Notes under the pieces: model-generated
Database searches by the model: none
Told to the model about the DNA's origin: nothing
The model's input: the letters and a program-made list of their open reading frames with translations, nothing else
Shown: piece after piece, positions 6,292 through 8,108 of the stretch
Layout of the letters: every line of letters begins with the position of its first letter
Numbering within the stretch: the stretch's first letter is position 1
Position numbers and translations under genes: made by a program
Assembly (NCBI GenBank): GCA_015232485.1
Contig: JADFZP010000131.1
Span: forward strand, 1-8,108
Direction of reading: 5' to 3'
From: Alphaproteobacteria bacterium
GTDB lineage: Bacteria; Pseudomonadota; Alphaproteobacteria; Rhodospirillales; Magnetospirillaceae
DNA length: 8,108 nucleotides

Positions 6292-6996
6292 ATGGACGGC
6301 GACCGCCGCACCCTGCTGCGCAGCCTGGCCGCCGCCGCCCTGGTGGTGGGGGTGTCGATGCTGGGCGCCATCCCGATCGCGCGCGGCTTCGTCCAACGCC
6401 TACGCCCGCCGGGCGCCTTGGGCGAGAAGGACTTCCTGGCGGCCTGCATCAAATGCGGCCAATGCGTCCAGGTCTGCCCCGTCGAGGCGATCGTGCTGGC
6501 CGACGCCGAGGACGGCTTTGGACTGGGCGCCCCCTATGTCGACGCCCGCGCCCAGGCCTGCGACTTCTCGTGCGACGCCGTGCAATGCATCCTGGCTTGC
6601 CCGTCGGGGGCGCTCAGCCACACGCTGAACGCCAAGGAGCAGGTGCGCATGGGCTTTGCCCGGCTCGACCGGCCCGACCTTTGCCTGGCCCGCCTGGGGC
6701 AGGGGTTCAAAGGGGTGGCCCGCAGCGTGGGTCTGCACCGCTACGCCAAGGTCGATCGCTGGAATCCGATCCCGATCGCCGATCACCCTTACGATTTGCC
6801 GCTGTGCGATCTGTGCGTCCGCGAATGCCCGATCGAGGGCGCCATTCGCCTCGATCCGCTTGGCGACGATCCTCTCGACGCGCGGCGCACCCCGGTGGTC
6901 ACCGATCGCTGCGTCGGCTGCGGCATGTGCGAGATGATCTGCCCCACCGAGCCCGCCGCCATCGTCATCGACCTGCCCAAGGAAGCCAAGGCATGA
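6292..6996 (+). CDS. nosG: NosG, NapG-like periplasmic ferredoxin with four [4Fe-4S] clusters
   Basis: A 234-residue iron-sulfur protein of the NapG/MauM type. The N-terminus has DRRTLLRS followed by a hydrophobic stretch (~12-30), which looks like a Tat signal or membrane anchor, so the clusters face the periplasm. Sixteen cysteines suit four clusters: C52, C55, C58, C62 (CIKCGQCVQVCP); C90, C94, C99, C103; C131 with C172, C175, C179 (CDLCVRECP); and C207, C210, C213, C217 (CVGCGMCEMICP). With NosH it is thought to pass electrons from menaquinol or ubiquinol to the periplasmic chain feeding NosZ, replacing NosR in clade II clusters. It starts four bases after the nosD stop and overlaps nosH by ATGA, so all are likely co-translated. 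NapG itself is the main alternative name; the nos context decides. Confidence 0.93.
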   Translation: MDGDRRTLLRSLAAAALVVGVSMLGAIPIARGFVQRLRPPGALGEKDFLAACIKCGQCVQVCPVEAIVLADAEDGFGLGAPYVDARAQACDFSCDAVQCILACPSGALSHTLNAKEQVRMGFARLDRPDLCLARLGQGFKGVARSVGLHRYAKVDRWNPIPIADHPYDLPLCDLCVRECPIEGAIRLDPLGDDPLDARRTPVVTDRCVGCGMCEMICPTEPAAIVIDLPKEAKA

Positions 6997-7949
6997 GCGG
7001 CTTGCGCGGCATGCTGGGCTGGGCGCCCCACCGCCCGACCCCGGACGAGATGTCGCCCGAGGCGCGCGACCTGCTGGAACACAAGCGGAGCCCGGCCGAG
7101 CGCGACCGCCGCAAGGCCGCGATCAAGGCCGAGAAGCAGGCGCCGCCCGCCCACCGCCCGGTGTGGCGCAATCGGCGCTGGCTGTCGATCGCGCTGGTCA
7201 ATCTGATGTTCGTCGCCTCGTTCCAGTTCGACATTCAACTGGTCGAGGGCGCGCTGACCGCGTCGCGCTTCGTGGGCTTCCACATGGCCGATCTCAATTC
7301 GGCGCTTCAGGTGATGCTGGCCTACAAGACGGTGGTCATCAATCTGGTGATCGGCACCACCACCGTGCTGCTGATGTGGCTGCTGCTCGGCGGGCGCAGT
7401 TTCTGCTCGTGGGTCTGCCCCTATCATCTGGTGGCGGAACTGGCCGAGATGCTTCACCTCAAGCTGGGCATGCGCGACCATCCGATGCATCGCGGCATGC
7501 GCACGGCGTTGTGGCTGGTCTTCTCGGCGCTGGCGGTGGTCACCGGCTATACCGTGTTCGAGACCATCTCGCCGGTCGGCATTCTCAGCCGGGCGCTGAT
7601 CTATGGCGGCGGGGTCGCGCTGGTCTGGGTGGGCGCGCTGCTGCTGTTCGAGATTTTTTACACGCGCCGCTTCTGGTGCCGCTACGCCTGTCCGATCGGG
7701 CTGACCTATGGGCTGGTCGGCACGGTTTCGCCGATCAAGGTGGCCTACGACGCCGAAGCCTGCCTGCACGAGGGCGAGTGCCGCCAAGTCTGCCTTGTGC
7801 CGCATGTCCTGCACATGACGCGCATGGGCCACAACGCCGAGGTCAAGATGGACATCGGCGCCGACTGCACGCGCTGCGGCTTGTGCATCGACGCCTGTCC
7901 GACCGGCGCCCTGAAGTTCCGCATCAAAGGTCTGGAGGCCAGGTCGTGA
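6993..7949 (+). CDS. nosH: NosH, NapH-like membrane quinol-oxidising iron-sulfur protein
   Basis: A 318-residue protein. It has a charged cytoplasmic N-terminal region (1-60), four membrane segments (about 62-80, 111-133, 171-189, 203-222), and two Cys-x3-Cys-Pro pairs at membrane edges (C138/C142, CSWVCP; C229/C233, CRYACP). These pairs are typical of the NapH/CcoG/NosR family. A C-terminal ferredoxin domain follows. Its second cluster motif is complete (C292, C295, C298, C302), but the first reads C257-x5-C263-x3-C267, with E260 where the second cysteine is usual and Leu instead of Pro after the last. NosH is thought to take electrons from the quinone pool and hand them to NosG. The start ATG 6993 overlaps the nosG stop (ATGA), with GGAAG at 6981-6985. 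The frame is open further upstream but there it overlaps nosG. Confidence 0.93.
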   Translation: MSGLRGMLGWAPHRPTPDEMSPEARDLLEHKRSPAERDRRKAAIKAEKQAPPAHRPVWRNRRWLSIALVNLMFVASFQFDIQLVEGALTASRFVGFHMADLNSALQVMLAYKTVVINLVIGTTTVLLMWLLLGGRSFCSWVCPYHLVAELAEMLHLKLGMRDHPMHRGMRTALWLVFSALAVVTGYTVFETISPVGILSRALIYGGGVALVWVGALLLFEIFYTRRFWCRYACPIGLTYGLVGTVSPIKVAYDAEACLHEGECRQVCLVPHVLHMTRMGHNAEVKMDIGADCTRCGLCIDACPTGALKFRIKGLEARS

Positions 7950-8108
7950 TTTCTCTCACCGCCGTCGGCAAGACCTTCCGCAAGGCGCGCGTGCTCGACG
8001 TCGAGACGCTTCGGATCGCGGCGGGCGAGCGGGTCGCGCTGGTCGGCTCGAATGGCGCCGGCAAGACCACGCTGATCCGCTGCCTGCTGGGCGAATACCT
8101 GCACGAGG
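7946..8108 (+). CDS. nosF: NosF, ABC transporter ATP-binding protein (3' truncated by window)
   Basis: Only the first 54 residues lie in the window. They begin MISLTAVGKTF and include the Walker A motif GSNGAGKTT (G34 to T42), followed by LIRCLLGEY, as in ABC-type ATPases. The start is GTG 7946, overlapping the nosH stop TGA in the four-base unit GTGA, with GGAGG (7934-7938) at 7-base spacing. In nos clusters the ATPase after nosH is NosF, which pairs with the NosY permease and NosD in CuZ biogenesis. The Walker B and signature motifs lie outside the window, so the specific name depends on context. Confidence 0.88.
   Translation, partial: MISLTAVGKTFRKARVLDVETLRIAAGERVALVGSNGAGKTTLIRCLLGEYLHE

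Noticed and set aside
5088..6452. Long minus-strand open frame opposite nosD, and similar ones opposite the cytochromes and nosH
   Set aside because: Same antisense GC artefact; no recognisable protein features and full overlap with well-supported genes.
1..8108. Search for tRNA, rRNA, CRISPR arrays, transposase genes and attachment sites
   Set aside because: No candidates seen by reading; coding genes fill nearly all of the window and the only repeat found is the nested inverted repeat at 4217-4288.

Overview
The window holds most of a nitrous-oxide reductase (nos) operon of the clade II ('atypical', Sec-exported) type. All genes are on the + strand of a high-GC genome. The host is probably a Gram-negative alphaproteobacterium. 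The GC-rich codon use and the clade II gene order with inserted c-type cytochromes would suit a Rhodospirillales/Magnetospirillum-like organism, but this assignment is from general recognition only and is tentative.

Layout: (1) 2-325, the 3' end of a membrane transporter gene resembling the bile acid:sodium symporter (BASS/SBF) family, probably unrelated to the operon. (2) 326-451, a leader with a FixK/FNR-type box just after the transporter stop. (3) 452-2746, nosZ, the catalytic CuA/CuZ enzyme with a Sec signal and a heme-free C-terminal extension. (4) 2755-2788, a strong GC hairpin between nosZ and the next gene. (5) 2809-3438 and 3459-4199, two exported diheme cytochromes c. (6) 4217-4288, a nested inverted repeat of the kind dispersed in many proteobacterial genomes. 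(7) 4321-5007, nosB, a polytopic membrane protein typical of clade II clusters. (8) 5004-5017, an exact FNR-type palindrome overlapping the nosB stop. (9) 5076-6287 nosD, 6292-6996 nosG, 6993-7949 nosH and 7946-8108 the start of nosF, which runs off the window. The last three are chained by 4-base start/stop overlaps. The longest stretch without a gene is about 126 bases.

How it works together: NosZ reduces N2O to N2 in the periplasm. NosG and NosH (NapG/NapH-like iron-sulfur proteins) probably carry electrons from the quinol pool across the membrane. The two diheme cytochromes probably relay electrons to CuA of NosZ, which here has no fused heme domain. NosD and NosF (with NosY, presumably beyond the window) form the ABC-type machinery for CuZ maturation. 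NosB is needed in clade II systems but its biochemical role is unclear. No nosR appears in this window.

The most notable non-coding result is that a TGA-N6-TCA palindrome, the shared core of CRP/FNR-family sites, lies before nosZ, nosB and nosD. It is strong before nosZ and nosD and weak before nosB, and in two of the three cases the TGA half-site is itself the stop codon of the preceding gene.
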